Shown here one piece after another: positions 35,461 through 46,725 of a stretch of 64,000 nucleotides of DNA; positions within the stretch are counted from its first letter, which is position 1, and each line of letters opens with the position of its first letter. The stretch lies in NCBI GenBank assembly GCA_023101885.1, contig JALPQD010000413.1, positions 1,275,650 to 1,339,649 of the forward strand. Direction: 5' to 3'. The translations under genes and the position numbers were made by a program. Under the pieces are notes generated by a model. That model searched no databases and had not been told where the DNA came from. It saw only the letters and a list, made by a program, of their open reading frames with translations. This stretch comes from Typhlomys cinereus (lineage: Eukaryota > Chordata > Mammalia > Rodentia > Platacanthomyidae).

Positions 35461-36086
35461 TGCCCAAAGAACCCTCAGGACTGTAGCTGTCCTTAGGTCA
35501 TTCTGTGCTTATTGCAGTTTGGAATCTAAGTCTATGAACTGTAGACAGAGTGCCTCCACTGATAGGGTTGGGGGCAGGAGTATTTTTAGGTCAACACGTT
35601 GAACATCTGTATGTAATATACTGCATGCGTAACTCAGGGTTAGCCATGGTAAGGTAGTAGATGTCAGACAAATTTGAGGCCTCTGGAGAGCTCAGCATGA
35701 TTTTGGGGAGTGAAAACTATAACCCCAGAAGACAGAAAAGAACCAAGTGCTGAAAAGATAGGGGCAAGTGGGGGACCCCAAAAATGCACTTAGGGAAGCA
35801 CCCAGGACAGTAGCAGGAGGCGTGGCTTCAGTGTGATCTTGGAGTTTTACTGCAAATAGGGAATGCCAAGGAGGGGTGCTACCATGGTATGCAGGGACAG
35901 GGGACAAGGGATGAGGCTGAGTGCAAGAAGACGGACGTGGGGCCTGGGTGTGCTGGACCCCGAAGAAACTATGACAGCTGGTGTCTCCAAACCTCTGCAT
36001 AGTTTCACCCTCCATGCAGACAGCCCCCCCTTCCCAACCCTTCGCTGAAGCCCATCCTCTGGATAGGGCAACCTGGAGCACTCTGA

Positions 36087-36172
36087 CTAGGTTAGCTGCC
36101 CCGTCTAACCTAAGTTAGCTGCCCTCTTCTGGGCTAGTCACCCCCCTCTGACCCAGGCTAGCTGCTCTCTCG
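36087..36172. repeat. Degenerate short tandem repeat (GTTAGCTGCCC...)
   Basis: GGTTAGCTGCCCCGTCTAAC, GTTAGCTGCCCTCTTCTGGG and GCTAGCTGCTCTCTCGG recur with about 24-40 base spacing. Confidence 0.7.
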
Positions 36173-36436
36173 GAGTGGTCTTGCAAAGAGTTTCTCTGCA
36201 GTGCTTCTGAGTGAATATGGAGCTGAACCCCTTTATGTCTGTTTTGGATTTTTCAGTTTGCTCAAGAGAATATAATATTTATGCTACTTTGTCCCGGTCT
36301 ATCTGAAATTAGCGGTCTTATTACATTTCATATATATTTCATATATAATGCATGAATTGAAAAAGGACTATTTTAATTCATGCTCACTCTCATCCTTTGT
36401 TCTGGTGGTTTTATATATTGTACCATTTATTTTTAA

Positions 36437-36635
36437 TATTTTTTGTGGGATAAGTGTGTGTGTGAGAGAGAAAGAGAGAGAGACAGAGACACAGAGAGAG
36501 AGAAGGTACGTGCATGCCATCCACAGGGGTTGATGTCAGAAGCGAACCTTCGGAAGTCACTTCTCTCCTTCCACCATGTAGCCTTCCAGGGATTGAACTC
36601 AGGGTGTCAGGATTGTGAGTTATCTCACCAGCCCT
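36437..36635 (-). mobile_element. B2/B3-like SINE with GT/GA tail
   Basis: GTGTGTGTGAGAGAGAAAGA grades into CAGAGACACAGAGAG, then TTCTCTCCTTCCACCATGTA, CCAGGGATTGAACTCAGGGT and GAGTTATCTCACCAGCCC. Confidence 0.75.
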
Positions 36636-36704
36636 TTGCTTCTGTACTAAATCTGCCCCACACGGCCTCTCTGACTCTTGTGCCCTTTCATTTTGTTTTG
36701 CTGT

Positions 36705-37082
36705 GTGTTTGTTTTTGAGCCAAGGTCTCCAGGTATAACCTTGGCTTGCCCCGAGCCTCTGCCGCATAGGCTGGCCTTGAACTGACAGCATCCAGCATCC
36801 TAGGTGCTGAGATTATCACTGTGCGCCACCGTATTCCGCAAGTACTGGGTCAACTTTAAAATACAGTAGGAAGCTGACTGTTCCACATGTGACAGTCTGT
36901 GTTCCCTGCTTTCTCTACCTTCTGGTTTCCATTTTCCTTCACCCTGAAGAATTTTATGGTTTTTGAGAGTGTGACAGGCTAGTCTGGACTGTCCAGGTAG
37001 CCTAGGCTGTCCTGTGACTTGTGGCAATCTTCTTGCCATTGCCCCCCAAGCTGGGGACACAGGAATAAGGCACCACATTGAG
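36705..37082 (-). mobile_element. Two B1-like SINEs
   Basis: The first, about 36705-36838, has GAGCCAAGGTCTCCAGGTAT, GGCTGGCCTTGAACTGACAG and GGTGCTGAGATTATCACTGT. The second, about 36960-37082, has GAGAGTGTGACAGGCTAGTC, GCCTAGGCTGTCCTGTGACT and GGGGACACAGGAATAAGGC. Both are antisense and diverged. Confidence 0.6.
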
Positions 37083-37565
37083 AAGAATTTCTTTAGTATT
37101 AGTACTAGTGAAAATTTTTTCCCCAGATTCTATCCGAAGGTGTCTTTATTTTATCTTCGTTTTGGGAAAAAGTTAAGTCAAACAGAATTCTACCTCTACA
37201 TGTTTTTCTTTCAGAGTTTAAAGATATATTCCATCGACCCCACAGCCCATTGTTTAAGAGGATGAGTCAGGAGTCTTCCTTGTTGCAGCACTTTCTTCCT
37301 CTGGCAATTTACCACGCTCCCCTTTGCCGATAGCTGTAGTGACTTCCTGTGGAGTGACCTTCAAGTTATTCCAGCTTAGAACTTGCTGCGTTTCTTAGTG
37401 GATTCTTCCCTCCCTCCTTTCTTCCTTTCTTCTTTCTTTCAAATTTAGGAAAAAGAAATGATCAGTGTTTCTTCACTATCAGAGCACTCCATTTCCTCTC
37501 ATTCTTTAGAGTAGCAGCTATGATTCTTAGGCTGTTTCATGCCCCTCAGGCCACCATCAAAGATG

Positions 37566-37603
37566 CTACACTTGATCTTAGCCAAAAGGCCGAGAAGCGA
37601 TTA
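37566..37603 (-). pseudogene. U2 snRNA 5'-end retro-fragment (36 nt)
   Basis: Read on the - strand from 37601, the sequence starts ATCGCTTCTCGGCCTTTTGG and continues CTAAGATCAAGTGTAG. This equals the first 36 nucleotides of U2 snRNA with no mismatch, as I remember it. Four more bases matching U2 lie in the flank (AGAT) after one mismatch. A perfect 14-base direct repeat, CACCATCAAAGATG, flanks it at 37552-37565 and 37604-37617. Two extra bases (TA on the - strand) precede U2 nucleotide 1. It has no poly(A) and is too short to function. It fits the class of 3'-truncated snRNA pseudogenes made by reverse transcription. Confidence 0.9.
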
Positions 37604-38009
37604 CACCATCAAAGATGAATGGCATGGTGCCCACTGCGGATGCATTCTGTCTTTCTTCTGCTGCGTCCAGGCTGTTCTTAACTCCTTACAATTTATATTT
37701 TTCAGTTATTATATTTTTGTTTTGTATTTTCCTTTTTAACATCTCCTGATCGTTTCTGAGATTCCCTACATCCTTGGTCTTTCTGTCTTTTATCTTACAC
37801 GCCTTTGAATGTGAGTAATCGTTACTACCAAAATCTTTTATGCTGATTTCAGTATCTAGGGTCATTTGTAGGTTCCTGGTGATTCGCTTTATTCTTAACA
37901 ATTGGTCCTATATATTTCTATTCCTTTGTACATGTTTAGTGTTTTTATAATTCTTATTTCTATTCTATTCTTATTCTAATGTATTTCTTATTGTTGGTGG
38001 AGATGAAGA

Positions 38010-38385
38010 CATAGATGTCAACTTGACAGTTGAGGGCTGGATCTTTAGGCATGTCTGTGAAGAATATAATAGCTAAGGTAAACCTTGAGGAAGCCTATGA
38101 CAGATTATCTAATTGATATGGGAGGATCCAGGCCATGGTGGGTGGGAACATGCTCCTGGGCAGATGGATAAGAAAGATGCAAAGAGAATGGTCTCGATGC
38201 TTTGGCAAATTGGTATACTGCAAATTGCCCCCTCTCAGCCATTCCTGTGGATATAGGTTGATATGAACTCTCCCACCATGCTGATGAACTGTAACCAGAA
38301 CTATAAACAAGAGTAACCCTTTGTTCCCCTAAGTTGTTTGGGGTCCTACATTTGTTCATCAATGGGAAAATGAAACTAACATGAA
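38010..38385 (+). mobile_element. Solo LTR family A, old copy
   Basis: GATGTCAACTTGACAGTTGA GGGC, GGCCATGGTGGGTGGGAACA, CCCCCTCTCAGCCATTCCTG and CCTTTGTTCCCCTAAGTTGT follow the order of 17509-17903 with many differences. Confidence 0.7.
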
Positions 38386-38404
38386 TGTTATGCATGTAGT
38401 GTTC

Positions 38405-38525
38405 AAAAGGTAACTGTGGGATTGGTTCTCTCCTTTCCCTTTTCTCTGGGCTCTTGGGATCAAACCTACTTCATCAGGCTGCAGAGCAAGTCCCTTTTCC
38501 TATGAGCCATCTTACTATCCCACAT
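38405..38525 (-). mobile_element. B2/B3-like SINE fragment
   Basis: CTCTTGGGATCAAACCTACT TCATCAGGCTGCAGAGCAAG and CCTATGAGCCATCTTACTAT CC form an antisense B3-like end. Confidence 0.55.
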
Positions 38526-38684
38526 GTCCAGCAATTTTTTGGTGTATGGTAAACATTGTGATTCTACATCGTAGAGACTGTGAATTTTGTTGATTTTTTT
38601 TCTAAAATACCGTGAAGTATTGTTCTAGCAGTTATTCAAATTTGAATTTTATTTTTTAACCTTTTTAATTAAGTAATTAATTTT

Positions 38685-38728
<44 letters not shown>

Positions 38729-38948
38729 GGTTCCTGTAGTGTGCCAAGGGTGAATTTGGGAATCATCCTAGATTGCTTCTATCTCCTTTTTGCTTCGCTC
38801 TGTGATTTCCCAGGCTCCTCCCACCAAGGTCAGAAGTATAGTCCACTGCCATTTCCACCTGGCATTTTTATGTGGGAACTGGAATCTGAACTCAGGACCT
38901 TCTGTTTGTGAGGCAGAGTCTTAACCCCTAAGACATCTCTCCAGCCCT
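38685..38948 (-). mobile_element. Dominant-family SINE with tail repeat of opposite phase
   Basis: The antisense body (GCCAAGGGTGAATTTGGGAA TCATCC) and head (CATCTCTCCAGCCC) are clear. The adjacent dinucleotide tract at 38687-38727 is (CA)n on this strand, whereas other antisense copies have (GT)n. Confidence 0.8.
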
Positions 38949-39491
38949 TGATTATTCATGTTTTTATAGTGAGTTTGATTTGCCCTAGTCTTAGGGAAAA
39001 TTCTTTAGGCCAAGCACGTAGTGGTCACTCCTGTCCCACAAGTCTCTCAGTCTGTCATTGGAACCATGCTGTCCAGAGTGGATAGTGTCTGTTTGACTCC
39101 TTAGGCTTTCAGGTATTATCTCCCTTATCGATTTTTAAGAGAACCTTGCCCAAACAGATGTGTGTGAGGATCTGTCAAGTAACGAGTGAGGTTTGTATGC
39201 CTCCTCTATCACTATTACCTTTCTGAGATCCCTGCTCTTCATTCCAGCTGCTCTCTGTCTCAGAATCCACACCCTGTCCTGAAGAAGGAGTTCTTGCAGA
39301 GGAAAGTCATCTAAGCTTGCATGCACCCAAGCACAGTTCCCCCTCCCTTCAGGAACAGAATCACTACATGTCTCAGCCCTTTTCTGGTTGCTTCCTACTA
39401 TCCTAAATTCATGTTTATAATATCCTAAAGTGCAGAGTTTATAGTTACTGTCTTTAGGAGATACGAGCTACTCTTTCCTTGTTGGAACTGT

Positions 39492-39492
39492 T

Positions 39493-39529
<37 letters not shown>

Positions 39530-39656
39530 AAGAGGGCACTTGAGTGTGTGTGCCTGTGGAGGTCCAAGGGTGATATCAGGACTCATACTGGATTGCTTTT
39601 TCACCTTATTGCTTTGCTTTGGGGTTTCCAGGCTCCAACTTCCACCATTTTTTCTC
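39492..39656 (-). mobile_element. Dominant-family SINE, truncated
   Basis: (GT)n at 39496-39527 is followed by GGAGGTCCAAGGGTGATATC AGG, and the element stops at CCATTTTTTCTC before reaching the tRNA head. On the sense strand this is a 5' truncation. Confidence 0.8.
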
Positions 39657-39669
39657 ACAAGTAGATTGT

Positions 39670-40010
39670 ATTATCAGTTATTCATTACTACATAGTAGAT
39701 AGCCAAACTATAACTCCTTAAAACAACAGACACTTATTACCTAGCACTGAGAGTGGCCCAACTAAATGGTTGGGGCTCAGGGTCACTCGATAAGGTGAGT
39801 CGAGCTCTCGGCTGTGCCTTTGATCTGAGTGCTGCGCAGCAGCTCCACTCCCAGGAGACACCCGCCGCTTAAGTGGCTGTTGAGATCTCCACTCTGCCAG
39901 CTGTGGCTGGGGCTCACTGGATCCTGCCCATGTATACCTCATCATTGGTAGATTGAGTATTCCCATAATGTGGGAGCTAGCTCCCCTCAGTGCTGGTGAT
40001 TCTATAGAGA
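39670..40010 (-). mobile_element. MLT1-like MaLR LTR remnant
   Basis: GTTATTCATTACTACATAGT AGATAGCC, TCCTTAAAACAACAGACACT TATTACC and GGTTGGGGCTCAGGGTCACT resemble an old antisense MLT1-type LTR. Confidence 0.6.
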
Positions 40011-40104
40011 AAACAAGCAGGAAAAGACAGTGGCTTTTAAAACCTAGTCTCAAAAGTCATATACCATCTTTCCACTACGTTGAACTTATTAGAAATATGC
40101 ACTA

Positions 40105-40400
40105 AGAGCTGGGACATGACTCAGAAATTAAAGCCTTTCCCTTGAAAGCAAAAGGAACTGAGTTCAGATTCTTAGATCCAACATAAAAAATGCCATGTGG
40201 ATATAGTGGCAGCCTTTAATTCTGGCCCCGGAAAGCAAAAAGCCTGGGAAACCCCAGAAGAAAGCAATAAGGAGGTAGAGCAATCCAGAATGATTTCTGA
40301 GGCCATCTCTTGTACACATACCTACACACATGTACACCTACCCACATGTAAAACATGCATACATGCAAAAGCAAAAACAAAAAAAGAGATATATCACTAA
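40105..40400 (+). mobile_element. Dominant-family SINE, old copy, sense
   Basis: GAGCTGGGACATGACTCAGA, GAACTGAGTTCAGATTC and GGTAGAGCAATCCAGAATGA TTTC match the family, with an ACACATACCTACACACATG tail. Confidence 0.8.
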
Positions 40401-40578
40401 GGTGTATCACCAAAGAGGAGAAAATTGTCTATAGCTTTTGAATAGAAAAGTATTCAAGAGCTTGTACCCGTAGTTTCAAGTCACCACAGGTAAGCTCCTT
40501 AAAACTTTGACTACCTTTTATACAAATGAAGTAAATTCTACTAGCTTTCTTTGTAAAGTCATATGTTTTTTTCTAAGT

Positions 40579-40615
40579 TCTTTTTAAACTTTACTTAGTC
40601 ATTCATTTGTGCGTG

Positions 40616-40688
<73 letters not shown>

Positions 40689-40901
40689 TGGAAGACACGT
40701 TTGTCCTTGTGGAGGGCCAAGGGTGACTTCAGGAATCATCCTGGATTGCTTCTCGCTCTGGGATTTTCCAGGCTTCACCCACCAGGGTTGGAAGTTCAGG
40801 CCTCTGCTGTTTCTACCTTTAGGTGGGATCTTGGATCTGAACTCAGGACCTTCTGCTTGAGAGACAGAGTCTTAACCCCTGAGCCATCTCTTAAGCCCCA
40901 A
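40579..40901 (-). mobile_element. Dominant-family SINE with (GTGC)n-(GT)n tail and target duplication
   Basis: GTGCGTGCGTGC units at 40609-40652 pass into (GT)n to 40686. The body and head follow. A 12-base direct repeat, TTTTTTCTAAGT, lies at 40567-40578 and 40902-40913. Two antisense frames through the tail give Cys/Val- and Arg/Ala-rich nonsense peptides. Confidence 0.88.
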
Positions 40902-42439
40902 TTTTTTCTAAGTATTATCACATAAAAATCAAGAGAAGTGGGATAATTCTGTACCCAAATTTATAAGCAATAGATTCCCTCAGTCATCAATATTCCTAGT
41001 TGTTATAAATAATGAAAGATAATGCAGATTCAGTAGAAGCAAAGCTGAGATAAATTGTTCTTCTGGAGAGCTTTGTTTACGGCTCCACAGTCAGCTAGGA
41101 TGAAGTCCAAAAATGGAAGAGCATTTCAAGCGAGATCTGTGACAGTACAGCTGTCACCTTGGGGATCCCAAAGGGAAAGGTCCTTCAGTTACAGAGAACA
41201 GAGAGGGTGTTTGACTCTTGGTTTCTTCCAGGGGTAAGTTCCCTGTCAAGCGATCAAACCCCATGACGGCAGTCACCAGAGAGGAAGGCAGTAAGTAGTG
41301 GGAGAAAAGTTGCCACTCAAGTTGCCTTGGGTCTGGACCTCAGGGAAAGCTGGGCTTTCTGGAAGCTGCAAGGGCTAGTGAGAAGATACATCTCTTCCTG
41401 GAGTTCTGAGGTGGCTGTGGTTGGCCTCGAGGGAGACATGGCAGCAGGGGTGCAGCCTGATCTGGGAGGAGAGGAGAGACCTGCCACGCTAGGTCTGTGA
41501 TTCCGCATGGAGAAATGATGCGTTCTCAGGAGCCTGTAGAGACAGGTTATCAGAGTAGGGAACCCTGTGTTTAACCGAGAGTCTCCGATGTATTTCATTA
41601 TAGAGAATCTTAATTTTTTATGAAGTTCTTGAGCCGCACATGGATGATTTGTGCTCTTTTTCTGTGTGTAATATTTCAATAAAAACCTGATTAAATTTTC
41701 ATGGTATCAGATTTGTTTATCTCCTCCGTGACTGGGGCTTGGATCTAGTTCAGGAAAAGTCCGAGATCACAAATCAACTCTCCTGCATTTTCTTACAGAC
41801 TTAATTGTAGAACACTTACTTGTCTAAAAGCTTTTATGTTTTTTTTCCCTTACCTTCTCATTCCACGTGGAACTTATTTCCATGAGCAGTGTAAAGAACC
41901 TGACTTCCTTCCCCCACAATCCACAGCTGCCCGTGCTCGCTGCCTCTCCTCCATCCTGGGTCCACTGTCTGATGGCTCGTCCCTTAGGCCCCCCTCCCCC
42001 CCATGCTGCGTCTTTCTGAGTCTAACAATAAGTCAACCTAATTGTTATATTTAGCGGGTTTTCCCTTTTTTCTTTGTGTTTTGAGAACTTATAGACCGAG
42101 TGGTTTTTGTGGTTCTTTTTCAAAACTTTCCCTGGCTATTCTAGTCTCACACATTTTTTTCTTTCAGATGAACTTGAGAATCTTCTTGTCAAGTTCTATG
42201 AAAAAAAATTCTGTTGGGATTTTGATTGGAATTACGTGGACATTATAAATTAATTGGGGGAAATCATCCTTGCAATATTACGTCTTCCCACCAGGAATGT
42301 GGTTTGTTTCTATTTATTCAGGTTTCTTGTCTTTTTCTTTTCTGTTCTTTTTTTTTAACGTCATTTTAGAAAGTTTTTTGACTTTCCCATATTGATCTTA
42401 GACATAACTTATTAGGTTTATTCTAGGTTGGTATTTTTA

Positions 42440-42665
42440 AAAGTATTTATTTGTTTGAAAGACAGAAAGGGAGAGAGAGGGAGAGAGGGCAAGAAGAGAG
42501 GGAGTAGAAGGGCATACACGTTCATGTCACGGTGCACACAGAAGTGAGAGGACAGCTTTCTGAACTCAGTTTGTTCCTTCCACTATGTGGACTTCCAGGG
42601 ATTGAACTCAGGTTGCTAGGTTTGTAAGCAGGTGCCTTACCTGCTGAGTTATCTTGCCAGCTACT
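42440..42665 (-). mobile_element. B2/B3-like SINE within LINE-1
   Basis: A GAGAGAGGGAGAGAGGGC tail is followed by CCACTATGTGGACTTCCAGG, GATTGAACTCAGGTTGC and GCTGAGTTATCTTGCCAGC. Confidence 0.75.
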
Positions 42666-43990
42666 AGACTGGCAGTTTTAAAAATATATTCATAGTCATG
42701 TGTTATCAAAATGGATATATGGCAACCTCATTGGACACTGTGGCTTTCTTTGGATTCTTGTGTCTTATTTATGTGCTAATTAGAAGCCACTTGTAATTAT
42801 AGTGGTGATATTGTATTAATTACTCATTTCTTTTCATACCTTATTTCAATATATAGGGACTGCTGATAGTTATTGAATAGTGGTTTATGGATTCTGCTGT
42901 CTGATCTGATGCTTGTAAGAATGGTTTTATACCACTGGTAGATATCATCTGCAGGCTTCCTATAGCTGACCTTTATCAAATTAAAGACATTTTATTACAT
43001 TCTTAGCTTTTTTGGAAAGTTTGATTGGAATGGATATTGAATATATTGGATGTTCTTTTTTAAGGCATCTATTGAGATAAATATAATGCTTTTCTCTTGC
43101 AATTTAATCTGTATAAAGTAATAAATTGCGTTCATAGATGTCCTATCATTGAAATGTATTTCATTCTTGGAATAAATTCTGTTTGATCTTGAGTGCCACT
43201 CTTTCAATACACTGCTACATGTAGTTATTCATATTTTAGGTATGCTTTACATCTATTTATAAAATAGATTAAGCCACAGTTTCTCCTTGGGTATCAGTCT
43301 GCTCTTATGGAATGAGTTAGGAATCTCTTTGCCCTGCCTGAAACAGTTCATTTACTATAGCACTGGCCTGCTTTTTGAAGTGTTGGCAGATCTGATTCAT
43401 CAATCTGACTGGTTATAGTAACTGTGTAAGGCTCTGGATCTCTTTGGACTTTTTATTTCTCCTTGAGGAAATTCTAGTAATTAAATTTTCCTATACAATC
43501 ATTCATTTCTCCAGATTTTCAGTATGTCATAAACTTAATATCATAGTCTCATAATTTAAAGGCTTATCTTCTATATTTACGGCTATGGCTGACTCTAATC
43601 TTATTTATGATCTCTCCTTTTTTTCTATGATCATTGAAGAATTGTTCTTTCCTATAAAGGGTTTCCTTTTTTATTTTTCTAGAGAGTTAGACTTTTTTTG
43701 GTATTGAGTTCCTTTTGTTTCATGAATATCTTTTTCTCATTTACTAATGTCTTTAGCTCATTATGTTTTTTTTTCTAGCTTCTTGAATGTAACACTTCTC
43801 AATTCTTTATTTTTAGACTCGAGTGTGTCCTAATAAATGAATGAATGTCTTATGCATGCTCTCTTTGACTCCTGTCTGATTTTAATCACACTGCAATGCT
43901 GCTGCTACTGCCTCTGTTCGTCCTGATGACTTACATTTCAGCTTTGTTTCCCTTATCTTTAATCCAGGAATTATTTAGAAGAGATTCATG

Positions 43991-44242
43991 GGGCCAGAGA
44001 GATAGCTCAGGGGTTGACTCTTGCCTTGCAAGCAGAAGGTCATGAGTTCAGATCCCAGGTACCAAGTAAAAATATGAGGCAGCCTGCACTTCTGACCCTG
44101 CTGGATAGAGCCTGGGAAATCCCAGAGTGAAGCAAAAAGGGGGTAGAAGCAAACCAGGATGATTCTGAAGTCACCCTTGGTCTTCCACAGGGACATACAG
44201 TACCCTCTAGTACACATACACATACACATGCCCAAAAAAAGC
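43991..44242 (+). mobile_element. Dominant-family SINE, sense, within LINE-1
   Basis: GGGCCAGAGAGATAGCTCAG GGGTTG, GAGTTCAGATCCCAGG and a CATACACATACACATG tail are present. Flanking AGAAGAGATTCATG (43977-43990) and AGAAGAGATCTATG (44243-44256) match at 12 of 14 bases. Confidence 0.88.
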
Positions 44243-44901
44243 AGAAGAGATCTATGACATTTTGTGATTAGAGGAGTATTTTGTTGCTGACTTCTAACTT
44301 TGCCATCAGTTTTTTGTTGTTTTTTTTTTTTAAAAAAACAACAAACCTCTATGTTAAATTAGAAGTCACACTGCTGACCCACTACCTGCCCTTGGTCTAC
44401 AAATGTATTTGATTTGTGCCTCACAATTTGTGTGTTTTTAAACTCACACAAGTGTTTATATGTAAGATGAAGTTGGGACTGGTTTTCAAATCACGAGGGC
44501 CTGGTCCGTCATGGCAACAGCCAGTGGAAGCTGGGGAGTGTCTGCTCCTAACTTGAGGGCTGGTCTCCTGTTCTGGCCAGGATCCTTCATTTTGGTGAAA
44601 CTGGCCACTTCTCCCATCTGCCCTGCCGGCCTTGCTGAGGACACCTGCACCTTTGTCCCTGTTTCTCAAGTCTTTCTTGTCTTTTATCTCCGGGGTCTGT
44701 TTCTGAGGAAGTCTGTTGTTCTCCATGACAGTGTGGGTCTTTCGGTTTATTTCTGATTTTACTGTACTGGTACATAAAAGACATTTTCTTGGCTTATCGA
44801 ATCTTTCATCAGTATGAAAATCCTGGTTTTTTATGTGTGTGTGAGCATGTGAGTGTATGTGTGTTATGTATATGTGTGTGTTTAATCATCCTGGGCAGAT
44901 A

Positions 44902-44944
44902 CTAAGTTTATTGTATTGCACACACCTAAGTTTATTGTATTGCA
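44902..44944. repeat. 19-bp direct repeat, 24-base period
   Basis: CTAAGTTTATTGTATTGCA occurs at 44902-44920 and again at 44926-44944, separated by five bases. Confidence 0.9.
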
Positions 44945-46207
44945 ATTTGTTTTGTATGATTTTCACCCTTTTATTTTTAACATTGGTTTTAGAAAGCAGC
45001 GTGTTATCTGACTTTATTTTGTTAAGCAGACACAAAGAGGGAATTTCATATATCTACACATTTTGATTATGTATATTTGATTATTTATTTATTTTATTTT
45101 GATAAATGTCACATACATACACTTACATGCCTCTTGTTGGATACACACAATTCTTCTTTGCTTTATCTCCTCTACACAAATACTTTTGGTTTTGGTTTCT
45201 TGGTGGTCATGAGGGTTGATCCCAGCGTCTCACCCACCCATGCTACCAAACTCTTACCGCTAAGCTGCATCCCCAGCCTGCCTTGTTCTAATGTCTTTTA
45301 GTTTTTACATTCTAGTTTTGATTTGCACTGTTTGAATTTAAATTTCTTCATGATGCTTAACACTGAATGACACTGATCACTCTGAACAGGAGAACCTCAG
45401 CTCTCCCTTCCTTGCCATTGCCCCCCACCTTTTGTTATCATCAACCGTGTAAAGATTGACTAGTTGGTTTTCCTTATCACCATTGATTCTTAGCTCTTCC
45501 TTTTATGTGAATGCTTTTTTTTTTTATCTTGCTATTTTGTTAACTGTTCTTGTTTGTTTAGTCACTCATTCTTTGAAGCTGTTTCCGAACGTTTTCTCTC
45601 CCTGTGAATGGTTTCTCAGCCAGCGAACCTTCTGTGACAAGGTCTTCATTTTCTTCCTACAAATTTGCCTGGGTTTAGATTTTTAAATTCTAAATTTCAC
45701 CAGGCATCTTGGAATATCATCCCATGGTCCTTGGTGTTACTCGTTGATGTTCAAAGGTCTGTCATCTACAGCCACTTCCTCTGCTTTGGCTTTTCTTTGC
45801 GTGATAGTTAGCATAGTTCTTCCAGCTTTCATTTCATGAATCGATGTGTGCCATATCCTTCCCTATTATTTTATTCTCAGATCGTTATGTTCACCTTGAA
45901 TTCCCCATAGGTAACATGTATTGGGTTTCTTATAAGTAATTGCATTTGAATATAAATTTTTAAGTCTGCACTGCAAATCTTTGACTTATAATTCCTCAGG
46001 CCACTTATAATTAATGTCACTATCAATATGTTAGGCTTATGTCTGACTGTTAGTTTTGTTTTCTGTAATTTTATGTCTTTTTTTTGTTTGCCTTTTTGAG
46101 GGTTCAATACTGTTTATAATACAATTCGATTCATCTACAGTGTCTTTGGATGTAGCTTCTTGTACAGCCTTCTGAGTGACTTTTCATGGTATAAAATTAT
46201 TTTCACG

Positions 46208-46419
46208 GGGCTGGAGAGGTGGCTCAGGAGTTAAGCCTCTGCCTTGCAGGCAGAAAGTCTGAGTTCGGATCTTAGACCCCATGTATAGACACCGGGTGGA
46301 AGTGGGGGAGGGAGGACTGTGTTTCTGGTTCTGGCAGGGCAGAGCCTGTGAATCCCGGGGCAGAGTAAAGAAGGAGGAGGTGGAGGCGGTCCATGGTGGT
46401 TCCTGAATTCGCCCTTGGT

Positions 46420-46469
<50 letters not shown>

Positions 46470-46482
46470 TGAATAAATAAAA
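46208..46482 (+). mobile_element. Young dominant-family SINE, sense
   Basis: A GGGGCTGGAGAGGTGGCTCA head, B box GAGTTCGGATC and G+C-rich body are followed by (CA)n at 46423-46467 and AATTGAATAAATAAAAAAA. Flanks AAAATTATTTTTCAC (46193-46207) and AAAATTATTTTCAC (46483-46496) differ by one T. Confidence 0.92.
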
Positions 46483-46599
46483 AAAATTATTTTCACATAA
46501 AACTAAACATTACAGCTTGAGAGGAGAACCATTTCCTTTCTTTACATTTCATTAGCCTCTCCTTTCCAAAATTTATAATTGTCTTAAGATGCGTACTTA

Positions 46600-46725
46600 T
46601 GAACCTCAAAGAAGAAGGATTGTAATGGGAAAGGGAGAGAAGATGGAACTGAGGATTAAGATGTGAAAATATCATAAACTCACTGTATTCATCCATGAAA
46701 CACTAAAAGAATATTAAAAATTTTT
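46600..46725 (+). mobile_element. LINE-1 3' end, probable
   Basis: GGGAAAGGGAGAGAAGATGG, GATGTGAAAATATCATAAAC and an A-rich end resemble the rodent L1 3' terminus. Evidence is weak. Confidence 0.4.

Larger units (their letters stand above)
42100..46200 (-). mobile_element. Degraded antisense LINE-1, about 4 kb, with SINE insertions
   Basis: The + strand shows T-rich blocks typical of reversed L1 ORF2. Examples are CAAGTTCTATGAAAAAAAAT then TCTGTTGGGATTTTGATTGG at 42190, ATGAGTTAGGAATCTC at 43311 and CCACTTATAATTAATGTCAC with AATATGTTAGGC at 46005-46035. It is riddled with stops. Interruptions are a B2/B3-like SINE (42440-42665), a dominant-family SINE (43991-44242) and an ID-like element (about 45205-45280). 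Boundaries are approximate and more than one L1 may be joined. Confidence 0.7.
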
